Positions 1 to 6,169 of a stretch of DNA of 17,911 bases are shown here, one piece after another; the first letter of the stretch is position 1; every line of letters begins with the position of its first letter. Below the pieces are notes generated by a model that was given only the letters and a program-made list of their open reading frames with translations, did no database searches and was not told the DNA's origin. The stretch spans positions 1-17,911 of the forward strand of contig JAEXDU010000197.1 in the NCBI GenBank assembly GCA_023401495.1. Direction: 5' to 3'. A program made the translations under genes and the position numbers. This DNA is from Bacillota bacterium (GTDB lineage Bacteria > Bacillota > Clostridia > Oscillospirales > Acutalibacteraceae).

Positions 1-131
1 CCAGGCATGCACATCTCGGTGCCCTCGGGCAGAGAGATAACGCCGGTAACGTCGGTAGTTCTGAAATAGAACTGGGGACGATAGTTGTTGAAGAACGGAG
101 TATGACGGCCGCCTTCTTCTTTGCTCAGGAT
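1..131 (-). pseudogene. tuf: EF-Tu (tuf) fragment, 5' part missing
   Basis: Read on the minus strand, the first 131 bases encode the conserved domain II/III segment of elongation factor Tu: ILSKEEGGRHTPFF, then NNYRPQFYFRTTDVTG and LPEGTEMCMPG. In a full-length EF-Tu of about 395 residues this lies around residues 310-350. The gene would continue past the left edge toward its 3' end, but the 5' part, which should lie at 132 and beyond, is absent. Homology stops exactly at the codon for the isoleucine of ILSK (129-131), where a tyrosine or valine codon is expected next, and the next bases belong to the folD leader motif. No start codon or ribosome binding site is present. It is therefore a truncated remnant or a join artefact. 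The protein identity is certain; how it came to be here is not. Confidence 0.85.
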
Positions 132-133
132 CC

Positions 134-235
134 GACGGCAAGCTGCCAACCGCTGGGAGAGCCTTGAAACTCGAGACAGCTAAACCCCTTGGCTTCTGCC
201 GCTTGTAAAGGCAGAACACCCTTTCTCGTTATAGG
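134..235 (+). promoter_or_regulatory. Structured leader motif, copy 1 of tandem pair (unidentified cis-RNA)
   Basis: First copy of a tandem motif upstream of folD. Its 26-nt core (152-177) is identical base for base to the core of copy 2 (270-295). Elements I can fold by eye are: P0 hairpin GACGG/CTGCC with a CAAG loop (134-147, one mismatch); outer helix P1 GGGAGAG (155-161) with CTTTCTC (221-227); P2 hairpin CTTGA-AAC-TCGAG (163-175); and P4 hairpin TTCTGCC (194-200) with GGCAGAA (210-216). The copy ends in CGTTATAGG (227-235). P1 enclosing P2 and P4 makes a multi-branched junction typical of ligand-binding RNAs. It lacks the conserved cores I know for ZTP, THF, glycine, SAM, TPP or c-di-GMP riboswitches. 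The function is unknown. Confidence 0.6.
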
Positions 236-251
236 CCCTCACGCCGTTACC

Positions 252-355
252 GGCGGCAAGCCGCCGACAGCTGGGAGAGCCTTGAAACTCGAGACCGATA
301 AAGCCTTTGGCTTTTGTCGCTTTGTAGAGGCAGGATATCTTTTTCCCGTTATAGG
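252..355 (+). promoter_or_regulatory. Structured leader motif, copy 2 of tandem pair, ending at the folD ribosome binding site
   Basis: Second copy, offset about 118 nt from the first. P0 is GGCGG-CAAG-CCGCC (252-265), now fully paired. P1 is GGGAGAG (273-279) with TTTTCCC (341-347), P2 is CTTGA-AAC-TCGAG (281-293), and P4 is TTTTGTC (312-318) with GGCAGGA (329-335). Relative to copy 1, P1 and P4 change sequence but keep pairing through G-C/G-U exchanges, which supports a selected RNA structure. The conserved ending CGTTATAGG continues directly into the folD Shine-Dalgarno AGGAGG (353-358), so folding could control translation. No T-tailed terminator lies between motif and gene. The linker hairpin CGCCG-TTAC-CGGCG (242-255) shares bases with P0 and would exclude it. 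Confidence 0.6.
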
Positions 356-366
356 AGGATTACCGA

Positions 367-1221
367 ATGGCCAGAATCATCGCAGGAAAAGAAATCGTTA
401 CATCTATGAATAGCACGCTCAGGCAGGAAACCGCTCTGTTAAAGGAACGAGGCTGCACGCCGACTCTGGCCATTGTGCGCGTCGGGGATCGGCCCGAATC
501 CGCAGCGTATCAGGCAGGGGCGACCAGGCGCTGCGAAAAGATCGGCATTGCCGTTCAATCGCTGATCCTGCCGGAAAACAGTACCCTTAGCGAGGTACTG
601 GGGGTCATCGAAGCGCTGAACCAATCTCCCTCCGTTCACGGGGTACTGCTGCTGCGCCCGTTCCCGGCACATCTGGATGACCGGGCTATCCGCGACGCAC
701 TCTGCTGTGAAAAGGATGTAGACGGCGTGACCAGTCTTTCCTTATACGGCGTTTTCACCGGCGTACAGCAGGGGTTCCCGCCCTGCACTGCACAAGCCTG
801 CATCGATATTCTGGATTACTGCGGCGTTTCTTTGCGGGGCAAGCGCGCCGTTGTGGTGGGCGCCAGTCTTGTGATCGGCCGGCCGGTGGCTATGATGCTA
901 CTGGCGCGCGGAGCTACCGTCACCCTGTGCCACATCGACACCGTAGACCTGCCCTCGGAATGCCGCCGGGCAGAACTCATCATAGCAGCGGCGGGGGCGC
1001 GTGCGCTGCTGAAACAAGACTGCCTTTCACCCGGGCAGGTGATTCTGGATGTCGGCGTTACCGTGGGGCCGGACGGCCGCCTGTACGGCGACGTTGATTT
1101 TGAGGCGGCAAACGCGGTCGTGGAAGCGCTCACTCCCGTTCCGGGCGGCGTCGGAACCGTCACCACCACCATTCTTGCCAAGCACGTGATCGAAGCCGCA
1201 AAGCGAATCTTCCCTCAATAA
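367..1221 (+). CDS. folD: Divergent FolD: methylene-THF dehydrogenase / methenyl-THF cyclohydrolase family protein
   Basis: A 284-aa protein of normal FolD length. FolD oxidises 5,10-methylene-THF to methenyl-THF with NAD(P) and hydrolyses it to 10-formyl-THF in cytosolic one-carbon metabolism. Family landmarks are VRVGDRPES (38-46), KDVDG (116-120), PCT (139-141), a Rossmann segment VVVGASLVIGRP (162-173) and TPVPGGVGTVT (256-266). The ATG has AGGAGG (353-358) 8 nt upstream. Several usual active-site residues differ. The YxxxK motif reads YQAGA (48-52), so the catalytic lysine is alanine. The Q of QLPLP is leucine (GVLLLRPFP, 92-100). The GRSxxVG loop reads GASLVIG. Cyclohydrolase activity may therefore be lost or altered. 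It is preceded by the tandem RNA motif and is the only intact + strand gene here. Family assignment is secure; the exact activity is not. Confidence 0.9.
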   Translation: MARIIAGKEIVTSMNSTLRQETALLKERGCTPTLAIVRVGDRPESAAYQAGATRRCEKIGIAVQSLILPENSTLSEVLGVIEALNQSPSVHGVLLLRPFPAHLDDRAIRDALCCEKDVDGVTSLSLYGVFTGVQQGFPPCTAQACIDILDYCGVSLRGKRAVVVGASLVIGRPVAMMLLARGATVTLCHIDTVDLPSECRRAELIIAAAGARALLKQDCLSPGQVILDVGVTVGPDGRLYGDVDFEAANAVVEALTPVPGGVGTVTTTILAKHVIEAAKRIFPQ

Positions 1222-1287
1222 CTGTGAGAAAGAAACCGATCGGCAGCATAGACCACTGCCGGATTTCGGCAGCTTGTCCCTTCTGCT

Positions 1288-1311
1288 CGGCAGACCGCTC
1301 GCCGGTTTTTT
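1288..1311 (+). terminator. Possible weak terminator after folD
   Basis: A short stem CGGC (1288-1291) / GCCG (1301-1304) is followed by a run of six T (1306-1311). It sits in the 93-nt gap between the convergent folD and c-di-GMP genes. A second hairpin without a T tract, CTGCCG-GATTT-CGGCAG (1256-1272), lies between it and folD. The stem is short, so this is tentative. Confidence 0.3.
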
Positions 1312-1314
1312 CTG

Positions 1315-3057
1315 TCAGACGATGACAACGGAATGGCCCGTCTGCTGCTTGCATTGTTTCTTCGCGAGAGCGACTGTTTTCGACAACAGCTCCGTCTGAG
1401 AAAAGTCGACCGTGCGGTTCGTAACTGCCGCAATCGAGAGTGTGGCGATCGAAAAATTCTCTGCAAAGCCGTTGCGGTTCTTCGAAATGATGTATCCGCG
1501 TTCCCAATCCTCTTTGGAATAGAGCGGCTGCACCTGCTTTGAGAAGGTTGCGATGATATTGCCGCACAGCTCATACAGATGCTCGGTGTCCCGCGTGAGA
1601 ATGATAAAATCATCTCCGCCGATATGTCCTTTAAAATCTGCGGCAGAACAACATAGATTCATCGTCTGGGCCAAAAGCCGAAGCATGTTGTCCCCGCAGG
1701 AAAAACCGTAGGCGTCGTTGTACGCCTTAAAATTGTCCAAATCAAGATAGATGATCGCGCAGTCCCGGTCGTCAGCGATCAGCTCCTCAATCGCGTGCTG
1801 AATGGCGTTATTGCCGGGCAGTCCCGTGAGCGGATTCGCGTCCGCCGCATTCTTTACCCGGATATTGATCGCCGCGTTCAGCAGGTCGCGCACAGTGACA
1901 ATGCCGAGATACTGCCGCCCCTCGGTGATCACCACGGCGTCGTACACATTTTTCGACCCGCGCTCCATCGCCTGAGCGGCGACATCGTCAATGGCCGTAC
2001 CGGAATCCACCGATAAAAAATCATCCCGAACCAAATCCTTTACCGTTCGTCGATAATACAGGCTGTACCCGAACTGCCCGCTGAAGCACCCCAGCAGATA
2101 CTGGCGCGTCAAAAGTCCGCAGACGGTACCGTCGTGATTCAAAATGCAAACCTCGGTCATTGAGGGATCGCTGCACATATCCTGATACACCGGGAGCGCA
2201 GGAGCATTCTCCGGCAGCGCTCTTTTTTTATGGCAAATCGCACCAACATGTCCAAAAACAGGCCCGCCGCCGCTCAGATTCAACGAGTTGTTCCTAGCTT
2301 CTTTGATCAGCAGCTTGATTTCGCCGGGCAAGCGCTGAAATTTCTCGTTCGGCCTGGCAAGGAAAAAGCCCTGTCCGTAATCCACGCCAACCTGAATCAG
2401 TGTGGTGAGTTCTTCCTGTGTTTCGATTCCCTCCGCAATCACCTGAATGCCGGCCTCTTTGCAGAATTTTACGATTCCGGTCATTACAGATTTTTTTCTA
2501 CTGTCCCGGTCAATTTTCCTCACGATCCCCATATCGATTTTGAGGTAGTTCGGCGAAAACGCACAGACCCGCACCAGGCCGGAATAGCCGGAACCAAAAT
2601 CATCGATCGCGATCTGAAAATTCTGCTTTTGATAATGCTCAATGGAGGAAATAAACACCGGAACGGCGCTGACGCTGCTCTTCTCTGTAATTTCGAAAAT
2701 CACCTCGTCCGGATTCATTCCGAACTCGCGGAGCATCTGGCTCGTAAAGCCGGAAATAAACTCGGGGTCGTACAGAATATTTGGATCAACATTGAGAAAC
2801 AACCGTGTGCCGACCGGCTTTGCCACAGCATTTTTCAGGGCCTGTGTGCGGCAAAGACGTTCCAGCTCCCACAGCCGCTGTGTAGAGGTAGCAAGATCAA
2901 ACAGCTCTTCTATCTCGATTTCACAGCCCGGAAGAGAAATTCTGCTGAGCGCCTCATACCCCAGAATACTGCCGTCCCGCAGAGAGGCGATCGGCTGATA
3001 CACAGGTTTAATGTATCCCCCTCTTATGATTTCAAGCAAAGAATTTTCAGACTTCAT
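1315..3057 (-). CDS. EAL-CBS-CBS-GGDEF c-di-GMP signalling protein
   Basis: A cytosolic 580-aa protein with no membrane segment. Residues about 1-245 are an EAL phosphodiesterase domain with complete catalytic motifs: EAL itself in YEALSR (34-39), NVDPN, EITEK (123-127), IDDFGSGYSG (151-160), LKIDMG (172-177), AEGIE (208-212) and GQGFFLARP. Residues about 285-400 form a paired CBS module, a usual nucleotide-sensing domain (VCGLLTRQYLLG; YLGIVTVRDLL). Residues about 405-570 are a GGDEF domain with NPLTGLPGN, YLDLDNFKAYND and active-site variant GGDDF (480-484). The RxxD inhibitory site is not present at the expected spacing. It may therefore both make and degrade c-di-GMP. A GTG at 3069 would add four residues but abuts the GGGGAG motif, so ATG 3057 (11-nt spacing) is preferred. 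It is monocistronic, with its own promoter. Confidence 0.93.
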   Translation of the reverse strand: MKSENSLLEIIRGGYIKPVYQPIASLRDGSILGYEALSRISLPGCEIEIEELFDLATSTQRLWELERLCRTQALKNAVAKPVGTRLFLNVDPNILYDPEFISGFTSQMLREFGMNPDEVIFEITEKSSVSAVPVFISSIEHYQKQNFQIAIDDFGSGYSGLVRVCAFSPNYLKIDMGIVRKIDRDSRKKSVMTGIVKFCKEAGIQVIAEGIETQEELTTLIQVGVDYGQGFFLARPNEKFQRLPGEIKLLIKEARNNSLNLSGGGPVFGHVGAICHKKRALPENAPALPVYQDMCSDPSMTEVCILNHDGTVCGLLTRQYLLGCFSGQFGYSLYYRRTVKDLVRDDFLSVDSGTAIDDVAAQAMERGSKNVYDAVVITEGRQYLGIVTVRDLLNAAINIRVKNAADANPLTGLPGNNAIQHAIEELIADDRDCAIIYLDLDNFKAYNDAYGFSCGDNMLRLLAQTMNLCCSAADFKGHIGGDDFIILTRDTEHLYELCGNIIATFSKQVQPLYSKEDWERGYIISKNRNGFAENFSIATLSIAAVTNRTVDFSQTELLSKTVALAKKQCKQQTGHSVVIV

Positions 3058-3091
3058 CCATTCTGTCACTCCCCATTGCTCCGTTTCATTG

Positions 3092-3120
3092 ATTATATCA
3101 CCCGATGATAAAAATATCTA
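3092..3120 (-). promoter_or_regulatory. Sigma-A-type promoter of the c-di-GMP gene
   Basis: On the minus strand, TAGATA (3115-3120, -35, 4 of 6 consensus) and TATAAT (3092-3097, -10, perfect) are 17 nt apart. They predict a start near 3085 and a leader of about 28 nt. Confidence 0.6.
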
Positions 3121-3124
3121 TCAT
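3105..3124. promoter_or_regulatory. Inverted repeat over the -35 region, possible operator
   Basis: ATGATA (3105-3110) and TATCAT (3119-3124) form a perfect 6-bp inverted repeat with an 8-bp AT-rich spacer, covering the -35 hexamer and part of the promoter spacer. The position suits a repressor. The sequence is AT-rich, so chance is possible. The rest of this 313-nt gap (3125-3241 and 3286-3370) shows no gene. Confidence 0.3.
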
Positions 3125-3241
3125 TTACAAAAAATCAGCATGTAAATTATACATCTTTTCCATTATGCATGCTCTGGTAACGGATTAAAATCAAATTAAA
3201 AATATTCTGGAGAAACAATCAACCCGTCGGATTGCTGCATT

Positions 3242-3285
3242 AAAAAATCCTCCTCCGCAGAAAAATGCTCTGCAGAGGAGGATTT
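3242..3285 (-). terminator. Intrinsic terminator of the GLUG lipoprotein gene
   Basis: Arms 3245-3260 and 3270-3285 pair at 15 of 16 positions around a 9-nt loop. On the minus strand the stem is followed by six T (3242-3247). It lies 85 nt past the lipoprotein stop codon. There is no T tract on the + strand side. Confidence 0.85.
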
Positions 3286-3370
3286 ATGAATATCTGTTGA
3301 GAAAGGAAAATCACTAACAGAAAATAAAAGGCATGGACAGAATGACGGTTTGTGCCTCCCGCCTTACGGA

Positions 3371-4657
3371 TCAGAGTACACTGATATCCTTCCAGGCATC
3401 GTAGGCCGCGCCGATCTGCTCCGCACCGGAATTGCCGTTTACCGCAATCTGCGCGGTGCAGTCCTTCACGACGGAATTGTTATGAACATATCCGGCGATG
3501 CTCCCCACGAATTTGCCGCCGTCGATTTTGCCGGACGCCGTGCAGTTGACCACATCATACACTGTGGGCTCGGGGTAGTATTTGCTGTAAGCATTCAGAT
3601 AAAAGCCGCCGCCCACAATGCCGCCGATGCGGTTCGCGGTGTCCGCCGCCTGAATGGTGATATTGGTCGCTTTGCAGCCTGTAATCTGCGTTGCGGCGCC
3701 GCTCTGTGTGCCGGCATGGCCCGCAAGGCCGCCGATCAGAGAGGATTTTTCCCCGACGGTGATCGTCACGGAATCCGCCGTGCAGTCTTTCGCATATTCG
3801 CTGTTGTGGAAGCATCCGGCCAGACCGCCGATGCTGTAGCAGCCGGTTCCCTTAGCCTCAACCGAACCGGAAGCCTCACAGCTTTCCACATTGCAGTCCT
3901 CGGCTCCACCGACAATCAGGCCCGCACCCTGCGTATTGTCGCCGCTGAGGATGACGGTCGCGCTGGCCTTGCAGTTTTTCATATCCGCATGGCTGGCGCC
4001 GACAACGCCGCCCACCAGAAAATGGCCCGTCACGCTGCTTTCTCCGGTCAGGGTAAGGCCACTGAGTTCCTTGCCGTTGGCGTAGCCCACGATCCCTCCC
4101 ACATACATCTGAGAGGACGGAACAACGATGTTTTCCACGGTCAGATTCTTCAGTTCGGCGGATTCTCCGCTGATGCAGCCGAACAGGCCTACGCCGTTCT
4201 GGTACTTGCTGCTGATCGCCACATTCGAGATTTTATGTCCTGCTCCGTCAAAGGTACCGCTGAACGCAGCTGTGTCGCTCGGCGTTTCTGCATCCTCTTC
4301 CTTTTCAGACTTGGGCTCGAAGGTGCCGATGGGATCAAGGCTGCCAAGTGGGGACAAATCGATGTCCGCTGTCAGCACATAATGGCCGGAAAGCTGCTCT
4401 CTCACCTGATTCAGCTGTTCTGCCGTCGCCACCTGCCAGGGATCCTCCGCAGTGCCGCTGCCGCCGGCAAAGCCACCGGCCTGTTCAGAAACCGACTGCG
4501 CCTGCGAAGAGACCGCGTTGTTTGTCTGCTGGCCCTGACAACCGGTTAACATGGAAATCGAGAGCATCAGCGCACAGGCGAGTGCAAGGTATCTTTTTTT
4601 GCCGCGCCGATTCTCCCCCACGCGCAGTTGCATTTTTGTTTGGGTCTGTCCGTTCAT
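3371..4657 (-). CDS. GLUG-repeat surface lipoprotein
   Basis: A 428-aa predicted exported lipoprotein. A basic start (RRGKKR) is followed by a hydrophobic stretch and the lipobox LTGC, which would be lipidated at the cysteine. A polar Ser/Gln/Ala linker follows. The body starts with GTAEDPWQVATAEQL, typical of proteins with GLUG motifs, and carries repeated glycine-rich units such as GLFGCISG, GGIVGYANG, GGVVGASH, GGLAGC, GGLAGHAG, GGIVGGGF and GSIAGYVHN. These resemble beta-helix turns seen in clostridial surface and adhesin-like proteins. The ligand is unknown. The start at 4657 is chosen because GGAGG lies 6 nt upstream; an upstream in-frame extension to 4687 lacks a ribosome site. The AraC gene lies directly upstream on the same strand, 177 nt away, and the GTTAG-N6-CTAAC palindrome lies in the gap. 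Confidence 0.85.
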   Translation of the reverse strand: MNGQTQTKMQLRVGENRRGKKRYLALACALMLSISMLTGCQGQQTNNAVSSQAQSVSEQAGGFAGGSGTAEDPWQVATAEQLNQVREQLSGHYVLTADIDLSPLGSLDPIGTFEPKSEKEEDAETPSDTAAFSGTFDGAGHKISNVAISSKYQNGVGLFGCISGESAELKNLTVENIVVPSSQMYVGGIVGYANGKELSGLTLTGESSVTGHFLVGGVVGASHADMKNCKASATVILSGDNTQGAGLIVGGAEDCNVESCEASGSVEAKGTGCYSIGGLAGCFHNSEYAKDCTADSVTITVGEKSSLIGGLAGHAGTQSGAATQITGCKATNITIQAADTANRIGGIVGGGFYLNAYSKYYPEPTVYDVVNCTASGKIDGGKFVGSIAGYVHNNSVVKDCTAQIAVNGNSGAEQIGAAYDAWKDISVL

Positions 4658-4734
4658 ATTCTTCCTCCGTTTCTGGTATGGAATCATTTGTGTTTCAGGT
4701 TCGGCTGAAGCGCCCGCCCTGCGGCGGAAGGAAA

Positions 4735-4750
4735 GTTAGCTTTTGCTAAC
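4735..4750. promoter_or_regulatory. Palindrome GTTAG-N6-CTAAC, site A, upstream of lipoprotein gene
   Basis: GTTAGC-TTTT-GCTAAC is a perfect 6-bp inverted repeat centred about 85 bp upstream of the lipoprotein ATG. The same half-sites and spacing recur upstream of the AraC gene (5908-5923). On the minus strand it is followed by TTT, so a weak terminator for the AraC gene is an alternative reading. The recurrence favours a protein-binding site. Confidence 0.5.
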
Positions 4751-4807
4751 AATCAGCCGAAAAAGCAGCGCTTTCCGGCGCATGCTCTGTCCTGTTTTCA
4801 GAAAATG

Positions 4808-4813
4808 ATTATA
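4808..4813 (-). promoter_or_regulatory. Possible -10 element for the lipoprotein gene
   Basis: A perfect TATAAT on the minus strand stands just past the AraC stop codon. The sequence 17 nt upstream (AGAAGC) is a poor -35 box, as expected of an activator-dependent promoter. If real, site A would lie about 50-66 nt into the transcript. Tentative. Confidence 0.3.
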
Positions 4814-4834
4814 CTCCCGAAGCGGCAGGCGCTT

Positions 4835-5821
4835 CTACTCCGCACAGACAATTTCGGCTCCATTCAGGCGATGCCTTTTGCGGTATTCCATCGGCGAAAG
4901 ACCCATCACCTGTCTGAACGCGGACGCAAATTTGCTCGCGTTGACATACCCCAGCTTCCACGCGACGGAAGAAACGCTCTCATTACCCTGGCACAGCAGC
5001 ACAGCGGCCCGCTGCATGCGGTAAGAACGCATATACGCATAGACAGAGGTTCCGTAGACCCCTTTAAAGCACTGCTTCATGGTGGTCATCGGCAGATCAA
5101 AGCGCTCCGACAGCTCCTGCAGTGTAAAGTGGCAGTCCGGGTGGCACACCATATAGTTCTTCATCCGCTTGACACACTCCACCTGATTCTTCTGAAAATA
5201 GCGCGGAGCCGCCAAATGCTCGTCGGGATTGATGACACTGAGAAACAGCAGAAGCTCCAGCACCTTGAGCTTGAAGTAGCCGAATTTCACCTGGTCCGGC
5301 ACTGTGTAAAGCTCCGAGAAAATATGCTGAATGGAATCGGTTGCGCGCATGACAAAGCAGTGGTTGCCTGCGCAGAGCTTTTCCCGCAGCGCATGGAGAT
5401 CGATTGAGATGTCTTTCAAGACACCTGAAAGGGAATGTTCGGCCCGCGCGAGGTCGATCATAACCGAAACCCCGTTATAATATTCCAGAGGGAAGCAGGG
5501 GTTTTTCGTCTGGTTGGCCACCATATTCACCGCAAGGTCGCCTTCTTCCAGATAAACACAGGTACCGTTTAAAAAATCACATTCGAAGCGGCCCATACAG
5601 CAGTGGTTAATCTCCATCACATCGGCCGTCGTGCCTTTGCCAGAAACGCAATACGCGGAACGAAAATCGTTATATACCAGCTCGACCCCGTCGAACACCT
5701 CAAAGCTGGTCATTGTCCCTTCGCCGCTGATGTTTGCCATGTGGTACACCGTACAATCGGGCTGGTACGTCACCGACAAAGATTCGGGAGAAACCAGATC
5801 ATATTCCTCCAATGTACGCAT
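4835..5821 (-). CDS. AraC/XylS-family transcriptional regulator
   Basis: A 328-aa protein. The C-terminal third (about 215-320) is a canonical double helix-turn-helix AraC DNA-binding domain. The first HTH is around FTLQELSERFDLPMTTMKQC (232-251) and the second around VSSVAWKLGYVNASKFASAF (283-302), followed by the family signature GLSPMEYRK (307-315). The N-terminal 200 residues are a sensor domain that I cannot assign to a ligand; it resembles the N-termini of clostridial AraC proteins but has no obvious cupin motif. ATG 5821 has GGAGGGG 5 nt upstream. The neighbouring lipoprotein is the obvious candidate target. The gene's own promoter overlaps palindrome site B, suggesting autoregulation or control by a third factor. 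Confidence 0.93.
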   Translation of the reverse strand: MRTLEEYDLVSPESLSVTYQPDCTVYHMANISGEGTMTSFEVFDGVELVYNDFRSAYCVSGKGTTADVMEINHCCMGRFECDFLNGTCVYLEEGDLAVNMVANQTKNPCFPLEYYNGVSVMIDLARAEHSLSGVLKDISIDLHALREKLCAGNHCFVMRATDSIQHIFSELYTVPDQVKFGYFKLKVLELLLFLSVINPDEHLAAPRYFQKNQVECVKRMKNYMVCHPDCHFTLQELSERFDLPMTTMKQCFKGVYGTSVYAYMRSYRMQRAAVLLCQGNESVSSVAWKLGYVNASKFASAFRQVMGLSPMEYRKRHRLNGAEIVCAE

Positions 5822-5907
5822 ACAGTCCCCTCCATTTCTTCCTGTGCAGCAGACGTTTCATTCCCTCGCGCGGCGCGTCAGGAATAGAAACGGCCTGCCC
5901 ATCTCCA

Positions 5908-5923
5908 GTTAGTCATTTCTAAC
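5908..5923. promoter_or_regulatory. Palindrome GTTAG-N6-CTAAC, site B, upstream of AraC gene
   Basis: GTTAG-TCATTT-CTAAC has exactly the half-sites and spacing of site A. It begins 4 nt downstream of the -10 element of the AraC promoter, covering the expected transcription start. This is a typical repressor position. Centre to ATG is about 95 bp. Confidence 0.5.
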
Positions 5924-5927
5924 AACA

Positions 5928-5956
5928 AGCGTATCAAATACTGCGTACAATGTCAA
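5928..5956 (-). promoter_or_regulatory. Promoter of the AraC gene
   Basis: On the minus strand a perfect TTGACA (5951-5956) is followed after 17 nt by TACGCT (5928-5933), a -10 with T, A and final T matching. The predicted start falls within palindrome site B. Confidence 0.5.
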
Positions 5957-6169
5957 GCGCCACAGAGAGGCGTTTGGCTCAAAACCAATCTAGAGGATTC
6001 CCCGGATATTTCATGCTTTTTGATATAGGAGGACCGGACCACCGAAAATCATGTTTAACAGGCAGCAAACAAAAGGAAATGTGTTTTATCCATGGCTAAA
6101 CCTTGCAGGTACTGGGAACACCGGAAGCAAAATGATAAAACCATTTTAAGGCCGTGCAGCTTTCCCGAC
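5957..6169. other. Intergenic stretch without a convincing gene
   Basis: Between the AraC promoter and the hairpin at 6170 I see no supported gene. A 32-codon + strand frame (6051-6149) exists, but its nearest GGAGG (6028-6032) is 18 nt from the ATG. A small AT-rich hairpin AAAATG/CATTTT lies around 6130-6147. Confidence 0.5.

Noticed and set aside
134..355. Calling the folD leader a ZTP, THF or glycine riboswitch
   Set aside because: These are the expected classes before folate or one-carbon genes, but the conserved cores I know for them are not visible. I left the motif unnamed.
189..413. 74-codon + strand frame inside the leader
   Set aside because: It lies over the tandem RNA motif, lacks a ribosome site and overlaps the folD start in another frame.
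2230..3108. 292-codon + strand frame
   Set aside because: It is antisense to the EAL domain with no family motifs; a by-product of codon composition.
3350..4549. 399-codon + strand frame
   Set aside because: It is the antisense of the glycine-rich GLUG repeats, which gives a long low-complexity open frame; no ribosome site or recognisable domain.
6051..6149. 32-codon + strand small frame
   Set aside because: The nearest GGAGG is 18 nt from the ATG, and no homology or conservation can be judged.
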